From Chryseobacterium ureilyticum (GTDB lineage: Bacteria > Bacteroidota > Bacteroidia > Flavobacteriales > Weeksellaceae), in NCBI RefSeq assembly GCF_900156735.1, contig NZ_FTOL01000001.1, forward strand, positions 930,001 through 994,000: a stretch of 64,000 bases of DNA. The letters run 5' to 3'. Below, in pieces: positions 36,638 through 45,681 of the stretch (the first letter of the stretch is position 1; every line of letters begins with the position of its first letter). The notes below the pieces were generated by a model. That model was not told where the DNA came from. It was given only the letters and a program-made list of their open reading frames with translations, and ran no database searches. The translations under genes and the position numbers were made by a program.

Positions 36638-37408
36638 TTAAGGCATATCACAGTTTTTCTTTAGCTTCATAAAAATTTTATCGAAATCCTTGTATGCTGT
36701 AGCTTCTTCCTCAGGTTTCTGTCTGAAACTACTGTTGGCGCAGTTATGAAAGCTTAAGCCAATCATATCAATAAGAGCATAATCTTCTTTTTGAGGATCA
36801 TTCAGTTTAGTATTAAAACGATTCATTACCCCTTGCGGATCTGCATTGTTCTTGCTTTTTAACTCTGTATATGCTTTCCATGAAGCAAACATTTTATCTT
36901 TGTCGGGAGATGATATAGCGTCTATGGATTCTCTACACGTAGAATAGAATTTGCTGTTTTTCAGTGAAGAAGGATCAGAAAAAGCAATGATTTCTTCCTT
37001 ATTCAGCTCATATTCATTTTCAAAAGTTTGTATGGCGTTTTCGTAAAGCTTTTTCCATACGGGAAGATCAATAACCTTAAGGCTGTAAAGCTCTTTTTTC
37101 TTTTCCTGATATTGTCTTTCCAGGTTTTCTAAGTGAAGGTCTTTATTATTACGAACATCTTCTAGGCTGGAAAGTTTAAAGATAGGATTCGTATCAAAAT
37201 GAACCCCGTTGAATTTGTATAATAATTTATTTACCCCGTCTATTTCCTCTTTTTCATATTTGGAAGCATCAAAATACCCTTTGTTATCACAATTGAATGT
37301 CTGATAGCTGTACGGTGTCAGATTGGTGTTTTTTGCAGGGCTTTTTTGTCCCAAAACAGTTACAGATAGAGCTAGGTAAAGCCCGATCATCATTTTTTCC
37401 ATGCGCAT
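36638..37408 (-). CDS. Secreted protein of unknown function, paralogue of the neighbouring gene
   Basis: This 256-residue protein has a signal peptide (ends near VLGQ, residue 21). It is clearly related over its whole length to the protein at 37570-38325. Shared features are SYQ(T/P)F(N/G)CDNKGYFD, a KEEIDG segment, LPVWKK, AFSDPSSLKNSKFYSTC versus AYADPKSLQNSKFYNTC, and a C-terminal FDKIF(M/V)(K/Q)LK(K/R)NCD ending. The paired Cys residues may form disulphides. The family is unknown to me; about two thirds is predicted helix. Confidence 0.83.
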   Translation of the reverse strand: MRMEKMMIGLYLALSVTVLGQKSPAKNTNLTPYSYQTFNCDNKGYFDASKYEKEEIDGVNKLLYKFNGVHFDTNPIFKLSSLEDVRNNKDLHLENLERQYQEKKKELYSLKVIDLPVWKKLYENAIQTFENEYELNKEEIIAFSDPSSLKNSKFYSTCRESIDAISSPDKDKMFASWKAYTELKSKNNADPQGVMNRFNTKLNDPQKEDYALIDMIGLSFHNCANSSFRQKPEEEATAYKDFDKIFMKLKKNCDMP

Positions 37409-37446
37409 AGTCGTTGAAAGAATCCGAATTTTCTATAATTACCCCG

Positions 37447-37454
37447 CAAAATTA
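37447..37454 (-). promoter_or_regulatory. Putative -7 element of the 36638-37408 gene
   Basis: TAATTTTG on the minus strand fits TAnnTTTG, 39 bases before the start codon. It suggests this paralogue has its own promoter. Confidence 0.4.
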
Positions 37455-37569
37455 AGGCTTTAAATTTGAAAATTAAAGAATTATGTCAATTTTATACAGT
37501 CATTTTTGCAATTTAATGAGAATTTTGATTTTTTGCTTTAAATACAGGGAGTATACGAAGATTATAGAA

Positions 37570-38325
37570 CTATGGCTCGTCACAATTCCTTTTAAGTTGT
37601 ACAAATATTTTATCAAAAGCTTTGAATAAAATATCATCATCTTCTATAGTATTTCTGAAGCTATGATTGGCACAGGTGTTATAAATATTAATAAGATCAA
37701 TCAAAGCAATATCATCTTTTCGTTCATCATTCCATTTCTTATCAAAGGTCTCTTTAGCTTGAGGGTTATCCTTATATTTTTCTTCAAATGTGTTTTTCCA
37801 GTATACATACATTTTTTGTCGGTTATCAGATGTTATAGCATCAATAGTTTCTTTGCAGGTATTGTAAAATTTGCTGTTTTGCAAGGATTTGGGATCAGCA
37901 TAAGCCATTAGGGTTTCCTTTCGGAGTTGATATTCATTGTCCAGCAACTGAATCGCTTCAGCATGTTTCTTTTTCCATACGGGAAGATTGATAATTGTAA
38001 GATTGGTAAGTTCTTTTCTTCTTGTCTGGTACTCTTTTTCTACTTGTTGTAAAAGTTGCGGATTATTTTTGCGCACCATATCAAATTTGGCTGGATTAAA
38101 TACAACGAGTGAAGAAAACGGAGACCAACTCAAAGGATATAACAGCTTGTAAGTGCCATCTATCTCTTCTTTCTTATATTTTGAAGGATCAAAGTATCCT
38201 TTATTATCACATCCAAAAGGCTGATAGCTGTAAAGAACCAGCTTATTTTTTGCAGAATTTTTTTGTGCTAAAACAGGAAAAGATAATATCAAAGCGAGCC
38301 CCGCAATTAATTTTTTCATATTCAT
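37570..38325 (-). CDS. Secreted protein of unknown function, tandem paralogue
   Basis: This 251-residue protein has a signal peptide (ends near PVLAQ, residue 21). It is the upstream partner of the paralogue pair: the two align without large gaps and keep the same four or so Cys positions (FGCDNKGYFDP, FYNTCKE, YNTCAN, LKRNCDEP). No known domain is visible. The equivalent promoter position reads TAATTTTA, a one-base mismatch. Confidence 0.83.
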   Translation of the reverse strand: MNMKKLIAGLALILSFPVLAQKNSAKNKLVLYSYQPFGCDNKGYFDPSKYKKEEIDGTYKLLYPLSWSPFSSLVVFNPAKFDMVRKNNPQLLQQVEKEYQTRRKELTNLTIINLPVWKKKHAEAIQLLDNEYQLRKETLMAYADPKSLQNSKFYNTCKETIDAITSDNRQKMYVYWKNTFEEKYKDNPQAKETFDKKWNDERKDDIALIDLINIYNTCANHSFRNTIEDDDILFKAFDKIFVQLKRNCDEP

Positions 38326-38552
38326 TATTGTTGAGAAATCTGTATTTTTTTAATGATGGCTAAAATTAAAACTTAACACTCCAATTCCGGTTATAAATCA
38401 GAATTATTTACTCACTGGTTTCGGGGATTTATAAGCTTTGGCACTTGTTTTTTCTTTTGTTTTTTATATTTTGCTGCCTGATATCATGAATTCCAATTAT
38501 GCTAAGGTAGAATGGAAATATAGTGATTGAATTATAGAACAAAATATTAATA

Positions 38553-40856
38553 ATGTATAATAATTTAGAACAACTGTTTTACAGAGGAGATCTGGAACAG
38601 TGCATTGAAGAAGGGAAACAACACTTACTATCTCATCCCCAAGATGAGGAAGTCTTATTTTTAATGGCAGTAGCTTATCATGATTTTGTATACTATGACG
38701 GACATGAGGCTATTTATGATGCCATCAGAGATTATGTTATTCCTTATTTAAGAAGAATACTTCAGCTAAATCCGAATAATAAGAAGGCATTATATAATAT
38801 TCTGAATTATCCTTTGGGTAATGAATATACTCTGATGCAGATCGCCAGAAGTAAAAAACATATTACTCAGGAAAATAAAGAAGAGTTCATTGGCTATGCA
38901 GAACGCATGCTGGATGATCCGGACTACGCGGGCTATGGCTATGATTTCCTTGTGAAAATATACGAATCACTGGAGGAAAACAAAGCACTTTTGAACAGCC
39001 TTGAAGCAGGAATATATTACTTCCAGAAAGCCCATGCTGATGAACGAGAAGTAAGAGACAGAAATATCTCCCTTTTCTGGATGAAAAAGATTTATCTTCT
39101 TGACCATGAAAAAATGGTTTCTGGGGAGGGATTTACAGCAATTATTGAGCAGGGATATCGTCATTTTATTACCAGAAATGAATCTGAGCTGATAGATCTT
39201 GCGGACATAGCTTATGAAAACGGAGCTCCTGACCTTTCTTTACAATTGATGCTGAAAGCGATTAAAGGATCAAATTCTGCAATACATATCCACAAAAGAC
39301 TGGTAGAATGGCACCAACGATTCGCTGAAATGATTCAAAATGGGTACAATAATCCTGATGTTTTTTATTATCAGCTGATTATTGAAAGAAATTACAGTGA
39401 TATGCTTAATGTTGCTCACGATTTTTATTACCACCATGCTCTTGAAGTGATGGGTGCTCGTCCTGAAGTTTTTGCAGGCTATCATTTTTCGGGAACATTC
39501 CTGTATGAGAATGAGCGTTATGCTGAAGCCATTCCTTTATTGGAAAAAGCTATTACGTTATCATGTAATGCCACAACGTGGAGAAGAAAAGCTGAGTCAG
39601 AATACTTCTTATATAAAACAGCACCATCTGAAATACCTGCCTTTCCTGATTATCCAACAGATATTTACAATGAAGGTGTTTATATGAACGAATTTATAGA
39701 AGAACTTGAAGATGAAAATGATAAGCTTCAATGGACTGATGTAAACCGCATTATTTATGAACAGGCACATGACGCGTTCAGAAGATATTTTGAGGAAGGA
39801 CAATTTGAAAGTGACTATCACAATGATTTGCACACCAGAGCAATGTGCTGTAATAATTTAGCCATTAAATATTGTTTTTTTGGTGATACTTCAGCTGCGG
39901 CTTCAGTGGCATCCGAGGGACTTCAGTATTCGGAGTTCAGAGAGCTTCACTTTGTATTGATTGATGCATTATTAGGTGAAGGCAAAAATAAAGAAGCCGA
40001 ATCTGCATTGAATAAGTATTTTGATCTGTACGAAGAAGATTGTGATGAATATTTTTATAAAAATGCATTTTACAGAGCCGAGCAGATCAGACTTCAGGGG
40101 GTACTTGGTTCTGAAAATGTTTACAAAGACGCTAAGGAAACTCTTAGCTATCTGTACGAATACACAGAAGAGCATCCGGAAATCAATGATTACGATTACA
40201 GGGATTTGGAAGCTGCTAAAAATATATTGGAAGGAATATTGTACACCCGCTTTGAAAATGAAGATCACAATACAAGACGTTCTTATTATGAAGAACTTTC
40301 TGGACGTTTTCCAAAAGAACCGAACCCGCTGTTTGCATTGATGCAGATCTATAACGAAGAAGAAAATTATGGAAAGGTATCTTTAACAGCTAAAAGGTAT
40401 CTGGAGCATAAAAGGGAGTTTTTGTTGAATGCTTTTGATAAAGCTAAAACTATTTATATGATCGTTAAAAGTGATTTCCTACAAGGAAACTATACAGAAG
40501 CTGCGAAAGTGTTTAGTCAATATGATGCTGAATGTGATGTTGCTATGGATCCGGAAGAATACGTACTTTGGTTAAGTTATGGAGTAAGAATCTATGAAAA
40601 GCTGAACAACAAAGATCAAACTTTAAAACTTGCTGAAAGTTTTACTGTAATCTATAATGAAGAAGAATGGGGCTACGATGACCTTGTAGAAAGCATTGAA
40701 TTGGCAAAAGCGGTAGTATTATATCAGGCTGGAAACTTAAAAGAAGCTCACGCAATTTTAGATCAGGTACGCTCCGTTGCAGATTATGATCCTATCGCTG
40801 ATGAATATAAAGCTTCCTGGAAAAAACCTGGACTGTTTTCAAAATTCGGATTTTAA
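38553..40856 (+). CDS. Large TPR-repeat protein
   Basis: This 767-residue cytoplasmic protein has no signal peptide and is helical throughout. TPR-like units can be seen at LEQCIEEGKQHLLSHPQDEEVLFLMAVAY (about 12-45), RYAEAIPLLEKAITLS (about 325-345) and NYTEAAKVFSQYDAEC (about 645-660). It is acidic. No catalytic domain is visible, so it is probably a scaffold. The next gene starts 18 bases later, which suggests a two-gene operon. The partner and role are unknown. Confidence 0.87.
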   Translation: MYNNLEQLFYRGDLEQCIEEGKQHLLSHPQDEEVLFLMAVAYHDFVYYDGHEAIYDAIRDYVIPYLRRILQLNPNNKKALYNILNYPLGNEYTLMQIARSKKHITQENKEEFIGYAERMLDDPDYAGYGYDFLVKIYESLEENKALLNSLEAGIYYFQKAHADEREVRDRNISLFWMKKIYLLDHEKMVSGEGFTAIIEQGYRHFITRNESELIDLADIAYENGAPDLSLQLMLKAIKGSNSAIHIHKRLVEWHQRFAEMIQNGYNNPDVFYYQLIIERNYSDMLNVAHDFYYHHALEVMGARPEVFAGYHFSGTFLYENERYAEAIPLLEKAITLSCNATTWRRKAESEYFLYKTAPSEIPAFPDYPTDIYNEGVYMNEFIEELEDENDKLQWTDVNRIIYEQAHDAFRRYFEEGQFESDYHNDLHTRAMCCNNLAIKYCFFGDTSAAASVASEGLQYSEFRELHFVLIDALLGEGKNKEAESALNKYFDLYEEDCDEYFYKNAFYRAEQIRLQGVLGSENVYKDAKETLSYLYEYTEEHPEINDYDYRDLEAAKNILEGILYTRFENEDHNTRRSYYEELSGRFPKEPNPLFALMQIYNEEENYGKVSLTAKRYLEHKREFLLNAFDKAKTIYMIVKSDFLQGNYTEAAKVFSQYDAECDVAMDPEEYVLWLSYGVRIYEKLNNKDQTLKLAESFTVIYNEEEWGYDDLVESIELAKAVVLYQAGNLKEAHAILDQVRSVADYDPIADEYKASWKKPGLFSKFGF

Positions 40857-40874
40857 TCATAAAGAATAAAAAAT

Positions 40875-43343
40875 ATGGCACACCGTATTTACGTATATAA
40901 TATCGATTCTCAAACCGGCGACCGCTATTCTCACTATCTGGGTGAATGGAATTATGAGATTCCTGAACTGCTTTTTCCTTTATTTTCCTGTGACCCAAGA
41001 TCAAAAGGGAAGTTGCTTTACTTTGATAAAATCAATGGAGTAGCTAGGTTGAAGTCATTTTTTCAGTTAATAGGTGAGCATTATCAGTTGCTTTACAAAA
41101 AAGCATATTATGAGCCTGTCAACAAAATGTTTGATCTTTTGGATGCCCTTCCTTACGATACTTTTCTGGTAGATGCATGGGACGTATTCAATATGAATGA
41201 AGAAAGCCATACCTCTCAGGCGAAAGATTGGGTATTGGAAATCAAAGAAAAAAGCAAGCTGTATGATAGAGCTATTGCAAAAGGAAATCTGGGATGGCTT
41301 GAGAAGGAAATTTTTGCTGGAAGAGGGTATGAAACTTTTCTAGCAATGCTGGAAACAGACTGGATTGATTATGGTCTTGGGTATTGGAATGAGGAGCTAT
41401 ATAAAAATCCTTTAGATATTTTTGAAGAAAATAATCTTTGCGGGCTGAAAGATAAGAAAGGAAATATAATAATACCAGCCATTTATGATGAAATTTTCGC
41501 TTTTACAGATGAAGGAATTGCTGTAATAAAAAAAGACGGGAAGTTCGGATACATGAGAAATGATGGAAAGGTTCTTGTGGAATGTATTTATGATGAAGCG
41601 TATGATAACCTTTTTATACACGATAAAGCCTATGCAATCATCGAAGTTGATCATAAGTGCGGGTTGATTGATATTATTTCCGGAGCTATTGTTATTCCTT
41701 GTGAATATGATGAACTTGAATTATTGTGGTACACAGGTATTTTCAATGCTAAAAAAGAGGAGAGATATCGCGTAATTGATGTGTCTGGTAAACAGGTTAT
41801 TGCAGACCTTTCGGAATCTCCTTTTGACCATGATTATAATAATCTTATTTATCGTAAGCAGGAAGGAACCTCAAAAAGAGCTTTTTATACTTTCAATGGT
41901 ACTTTTATTGGGGAATATCCTGAAGATGTATTATCAGCGGTATCCAACGGATTTTATTTTGCCAAACCGAATAAATTTCAGAAAAAAACAGAGATCATTA
42001 AACCTGATGGAACTCTTTTGGATACAGACATAGACACGCTCATGATGGATGTTTCAGATTATGGTTATACTTCTTTTGCTTACAGAAAAGGAAAGGAATG
42101 GCATATTTATAATACTGAACGCAATGAGTTTATGTTAAAAGGATACACTATTCAAAATATTCATAGAGATCATTACACCAAGTTTATGACAGATGTTTTT
42201 GTGATTTCTGATGAAAATGGCTGGGGAATATATAATGCTTCCGAAGATCGTTGGCTGATACCAATCTCCAAAGAATATAAAAAAATAGAATGCTGCAGAG
42301 AAGAAATTTTCCGTGTTCTTACTTCAGGCGGAATGCATTATTATGATCAAAAAACTGAGATTTTAAGCGATCTCTATGATTATATCGGTGAAGGAGTAGA
42401 CTATTACGAACAGAAAGTTGCACTTTATAAAGGGAATAACATGTTTATTCTGGATAACGAAAAAATCATGCATCAGGTTACTGATCGCCAATTGGGAGCT
42501 TTCTATGAGAAAAGATATAATCTCAGAGGAAAAGATCAAAAATATTTCCTTGATTTTTACAAAGCCTGGATAGAAAGAAAAGGAAGTAATTATGAAGAAT
42601 ATTTTGATGATAAAACTTTGATGTCAAGAGCTGAAGAATATTCCAAAGAAGGAAATATAAAGGAAACAATCAGACTGTACACTATAGGTGTAAAACGAGG
42701 AAATGCAGATATGATGGTAGAACTGGGGTATATCTATACGAATGAAGATCAACCTGAATTTTATGATGTGAAGAAAGGAATTGCTCTATACGAAAAAGCT
42801 GCTTCACAGGATAATGGCATTGCCTGGAATAATCTTGGATATCATTATCAGAACGGTATTGGCTATCCACATGATATTAAAAAAGCCTTAAAATGTTTTA
42901 GAAAAGGAATAGAGCTGGGGGAAGGATTGGCAATGCAGAATATGGGACTTCTGTATTTCTATGGTGATTATGTGCTGCAGGATTATGATCTGGCGCTGGA
43001 GTATTACAAGCAGGCAGAAAAGAAATTCTACTTTAATGAAGATAAAATATCCGAAATCTATTATCAGAAGCGTGATTTTGAAAACCTTCAGCGTTACCTG
43101 AAAAAAGATAAAGTAAATACCTATTCTAACATTTATTACGGAATTATGTATGAAGAAGGACTAGGAGTGAAGCAAAGCACAAAAAAAGCAATTAAACACT
43201 TTGAAAAAGCTCTGGAATATTCTACCTACCATCATGCCTTACAAAGAGTTTTGTATTACTATAAAGAAGATCCTGCGTTTGCTAATCCAGAAAAATATGA
43301 ATACTGGAAGTCATATGGAAAGGAAAATGATATGGGAGTATAA
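40875..43343 (+). CDS. WG-repeat and Sel1-repeat protein
   Basis: This 822-residue cytoplasmic protein has no signal peptide. An N-terminal region of about 185 residues is unrecognised (MAHRIYVYNIDSQTGDRYS). WG repeats follow from about 190 to 300 (NNLCGLKDKKGNIIIPAIYD, KFGYMRNDGKVLVE, KCGLIDIISGAIVIPCEYDE) with degenerate copies to about 530. C-terminal Sel1/TPR repeats fill about 590-810 (the IAWNNLGYHYQNGIGYP segment, EEGLGVKQSTKKAIKHFEKA). It probably binds proteins. It follows the TPR gene in one operon. Confidence 0.87.
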   Translation: MAHRIYVYNIDSQTGDRYSHYLGEWNYEIPELLFPLFSCDPRSKGKLLYFDKINGVARLKSFFQLIGEHYQLLYKKAYYEPVNKMFDLLDALPYDTFLVDAWDVFNMNEESHTSQAKDWVLEIKEKSKLYDRAIAKGNLGWLEKEIFAGRGYETFLAMLETDWIDYGLGYWNEELYKNPLDIFEENNLCGLKDKKGNIIIPAIYDEIFAFTDEGIAVIKKDGKFGYMRNDGKVLVECIYDEAYDNLFIHDKAYAIIEVDHKCGLIDIISGAIVIPCEYDELELLWYTGIFNAKKEERYRVIDVSGKQVIADLSESPFDHDYNNLIYRKQEGTSKRAFYTFNGTFIGEYPEDVLSAVSNGFYFAKPNKFQKKTEIIKPDGTLLDTDIDTLMMDVSDYGYTSFAYRKGKEWHIYNTERNEFMLKGYTIQNIHRDHYTKFMTDVFVISDENGWGIYNASEDRWLIPISKEYKKIECCREEIFRVLTSGGMHYYDQKTEILSDLYDYIGEGVDYYEQKVALYKGNNMFILDNEKIMHQVTDRQLGAFYEKRYNLRGKDQKYFLDFYKAWIERKGSNYEEYFDDKTLMSRAEEYSKEGNIKETIRLYTIGVKRGNADMMVELGYIYTNEDQPEFYDVKKGIALYEKAASQDNGIAWNNLGYHYQNGIGYPHDIKKALKCFRKGIELGEGLAMQNMGLLYFYGDYVLQDYDLALEYYKQAEKKFYFNEDKISEIYYQKRDFENLQRYLKKDKVNTYSNIYYGIMYEEGLGVKQSTKKAIKHFEKALEYSTYHHALQRVLYYYKEDPAFANPEKYEYWKSYGKENDMGV

Positions 43344-43353
43344 CAAGTATATT

Positions 43354-43411
43354 CTATGTTTTTATGTGGTTACAAATAAAATATTTTCTTATTAACCACA
43401 TAGAAACATAG
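43354..43411. repeat. Long inverted repeat between convergent genes
   Basis: A 19-base arm at 43354-43372 pairs with 43393-43411 with one G-U position. The outer ends read CTATGTTTTTATGTGG and CCACATAGAAACATAG, and the loop is 20 bases of A/T-rich sequence. It may work as a terminator for both flanking genes or be a mobile palindromic repeat. Confidence 0.7.
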
Positions 43412-43441
43412 GTTTTTAAGTTTGAGAAATTTTCACATCAA

Positions 43442-43822
43442 TTAGTAATAGTTACTCACTTCGATGAGGTTTTGGTCTGGATCACGGAAGTAAACAGATT
43501 TTATTTTTCCCACAGCTCCGGTTCTGTCCACAATACCTTCGATAATTTCTATATTTTTTTGCTTCAGTTCTTCAAAAATATCATGAATGTCAGTTTCTGC
43601 TATAAAGCATAAATCGGCTGATCCAGAGGTTGGAAATTCAGCTTTGGGCTCAAACTCGTGTCCTTTTTGATGTAGGTTGATTTTCTGATTTCCAAAAATT
43701 AAAGCTTTTCGGTTATCTCCAAAGGTTACTTCTTCAAAACCCATGATATGAGTGTAAAATTCAATGGTCTTGTCTATATCAGCAACGGTTAATACGATAT
43801 GATCTATATTTTTCACTACCAT
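43442..43822 (-). CDS. VOC (glyoxalase/bleomycin resistance) family protein
   Basis: This 126-residue cytoplasmic protein consists of one vicinal-oxygen-chelate domain: VKNIDHIVLTVADIDKTIEFY at the start, the LIFGNQKINLHQKG segment in the middle and YFRDPDQNLIEV at the end. His (DHIV), His (NLHQ) and Glu (LIEV) are in the metal-ligand positions. The substrate is unknown; members include glyoxalases and thiol transferases. It is a single gene. Confidence 0.93.
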   Translation of the reverse strand: MVVKNIDHIVLTVADIDKTIEFYTHIMGFEEVTFGDNRKALIFGNQKINLHQKGHEFEPKAEFPTSGSADLCFIAETDIHDIFEELKQKNIEIIEGIVDRTGAVGKIKSVYFRDPDQNLIEVSNYY

Positions 43823-43883
43823 TTTTAGATTATTAATATTTAAAACAATTTATAAATTTAATTATATTGCTCGAACTCGCCTT

Positions 43884-44081
43884 ATGGAACTGAAACTTCT
43901 TTATTATATTCCTGTTTTAGCATTACTTGTTTGGGTTTCATACCTCATCGCACGTTCTTTCAAAGAATGGTCAAAGGAGAGTCGTTGTGCTGTATTTATT
44001 ATTGCGCTTTTTCTGTTGATATACATTTCAATGGTACTTATTTTTTTTACCAATGTTGCCTTAAAAGAATTTTTGTCGTAG
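43884..44081 (+). CDS. Two-helix membrane microprotein, first of three related copies
   Basis: This 65-residue protein has two hydrophobic helices (about 5-24 and 36-60) joined by a short charged loop (FKEWSKESR). The pattern SYLIAR, W, then FIIALFLLIYISM and FFTNVAL aligns loosely with the next two proteins. It is short, but two close relatives in tandem support a real gene. The function is unknown. Confidence 0.6.
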   Translation: MELKLLYYIPVLALLVWVSYLIARSFKEWSKESRCAVFIIALFLLIYISMVLIFFTNVALKEFLS

Positions 44082-44157
44082 AGCAATACCATTTCAAACG
44101 ATATCGTTTGTTTTTTAGATTTAAAATAATAGATTTACATTAATTACTTATATAACT

Positions 44158-44355
44158 ATGATATTCTTCCTGATTTTTTTTCTTGCCTGTATATTGGGAG
44201 CGGTTTCTTACATAATAATGATTTTATGCAGCCGATGGACAAGAAATCATCAATATGAACCCCTTTTTAATACTCTGATATTTATCGGCTCTTTTTTGTT
44301 GCTGTTATTTATCAGCACTTATCTTTTTATAAACAATCTTAATTTTTCTAGATAA
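44158..44355 (+). CDS. Two-helix membrane microprotein, second copy
   Basis: This 65-residue protein has helices at about 2-22 and 38-60. The loop CSRWTRNHQYEPL and second helix TLIFIGSFLLLLFIS match the third copy closely (CNRWTQKHRYSVL, TLIFIGAFFLISFIS). It ends four bases before the third copy, so the two are probably co-translated. No family is recognised. Confidence 0.68.
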   Translation: MIFFLIFFLACILGAVSYIIMILCSRWTRNHQYEPLFNTLIFIGSFLLLLFISTYLFINNLNFSR

Positions 44356-44359
44356 TCAT

Positions 44360-44581
44360 ATGCACTTTGACTGGATTTACCTTTTTATCATCCTCTTTTT
44401 TATTTTTATAATAGCTATTCTGGCTGGCATTTCTTTTGTGATTATGCGTTTTTGTAATCGCTGGACTCAGAAACACAGATATAGCGTATTATTAGATACC
44501 TTAATATTCATTGGGGCATTTTTTCTTATATCATTCATCAGCATTTATATCTGCCTTGCGAATATTTCTTTTCAACGATGA
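44360..44581 (+). CDS. Two-helix membrane microprotein, third copy
   Basis: This 73-residue protein has a slightly longer first helix (about 5-28) and a second at about 45-66, with the conserved RW(T)xxHxY loop. The last 51 bases overlap the 3' end of the convergent DUF2306-like gene. The conserved loop between two helices suggests a common function, but none can be named. Confidence 0.65.
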   Translation: MHFDWIYLFIILFFIFIIAILAGISFVIMRFCNRWTQKHRYSVLLDTLIFIGAFFLISFISIYICLANISFQR

Positions 44582-45208
44582 TTCGTTTGCTTTAAGAATC
44601 CCATAAGCAATCAGAAGATTAATAATAAGTGCAAGCCACACATTGATCCCATAAAAAAGCTCATAATCATACAAATTATCATCATAGACTAAATTTTTGA
44701 CGATTCTGAAGGTTATGGCAGTTGTCGTTATGGCATAACTTAAGATCATATAGATTTTATGCCTTATAATATCTCCCTTTTTAATAGAAAGGACGGCTAT
44801 TACCGTAAAATAAGCCCAAAGAACATCCTGAATAAGGAAGCCTGTAATTCCTATTAATCCACCATTGGAAAATAGTCCCAAAACAAAACATGCAGGAACA
44901 TTGATGATCAGGGTATTATAGACATACATCTTTCCAATGATTCTGTGTAAGCTTTTGTTTTCTTTCAGAAACTGATTTGAAAATTGCGTTAAACCAGCCA
45001 ACAGGCAAAGTGTGATTGAAAAAATATGGACATAAAAAAAAGCCATCCAGTATGGATTATGAATAACCTCTTGCTTAAAGGCTAGGAACCCAATGTTTTT
45101 GTCCCCGGAAATATACTGGGAAATCGTTTTCAGCATCAGAATACTGAAAATAATGACTGAAAATACAGCCATTATTTTAATCATCTTTATGCCCAAAGAC
45201 TTTGTCAT
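44531..45208 (-). CDS. DUF2306-like multi-helix membrane protein
   Basis: This 225-residue integral membrane protein has about six or seven helices. The pattern SLHRIIGKMYVYN near residue 85 and the later IIRHKIYMILSYAITTTAITFR fits DUF2306, where paired His residues in the membrane might bind haem or metal (inference). It is the last gene of a leftward run of genes with short gaps; the gap to the upstream DUF2750 gene is 11 bases. The C-terminus overlaps the third microprotein gene. Confidence 0.75.
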   Translation of the reverse strand: MTKSLGIKMIKIMAVFSVIIFSILMLKTISQYISGDKNIGFLAFKQEVIHNPYWMAFFYVHIFSITLCLLAGLTQFSNQFLKENKSLHRIIGKMYVYNTLIINVPACFVLGLFSNGGLIGITGFLIQDVLWAYFTVIAVLSIKKGDIIRHKIYMILSYAITTTAITFRIVKNLVYDDNLYDYELFYGINVWLALIINLLIAYGILKANESSLKRNIRKADINADE

Positions 45209-45219
45209 GAACTTTATTT

Positions 45220-45678
45220 TTAGTCTTCTAATACCTCTCTGATCTGGCTTTCCATATCATCAAGGTCCTCAAATTTTCTTAAGTTCAATGACTTTTCATT
45301 CTTTTTAAGCTCCTCAATAATTTCAAGGGCTAATTCTAAAGGTTCTGCTTCATAGCCAAACAAATTGCTGTCGAAATCAGTTCCTACAATTAAACCGTCG
45401 CTGTTCATTCCCAGACACCAGTTTTCGATAAATTCATTAAGTGGGATAGGCGAGGGCTCATAACGATTCCATTCTTTGTCTAAACAGGATTTAGCTCTTG
45501 CAGTATCTGACCAGAAACAAATGATTTGTACAGGTTCACCATCTTCATACTCCAGCTCGTTGGAATAGGAGGTAGCATACCCTTTCTCATCTTTTAATCC
45601 ATAAACTACTTCTGTGTTACAAATTTTTTTGATAAAATCTTTGTATCTGTTTTTGGTGGTAATATGATCTTGAAGCAT
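45220..45678 (-). CDS. DUF2750 family protein
   Basis: This 152-residue acidic soluble protein contains RYKDFIKKICNTEVVYGLKDEKGYATSY, an ICFWSDTARAKSCLDKEW segment and the PIPLNEFIENWCLGMNSDGLIVG segment. Together these match DUF2750. A helical acidic tail of about 40 residues follows. The family function is unknown, although similar short proteins turn up in immunity-gene clusters. It lies three bases after the 129-residue gene. Confidence 0.82.
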   Translation of the reverse strand: MLQDHITTKNRYKDFIKKICNTEVVYGLKDEKGYATSYSNELEYEDGEPVQIICFWSDTARAKSCLDKEWNRYEPSPIPLNEFIENWCLGMNSDGLIVGTDFDSNLFGYEAEPLELALEIIEELKKNEKSLNLRKFEDLDDMESQIREVLED

Positions 45679-45681
45679 ATT

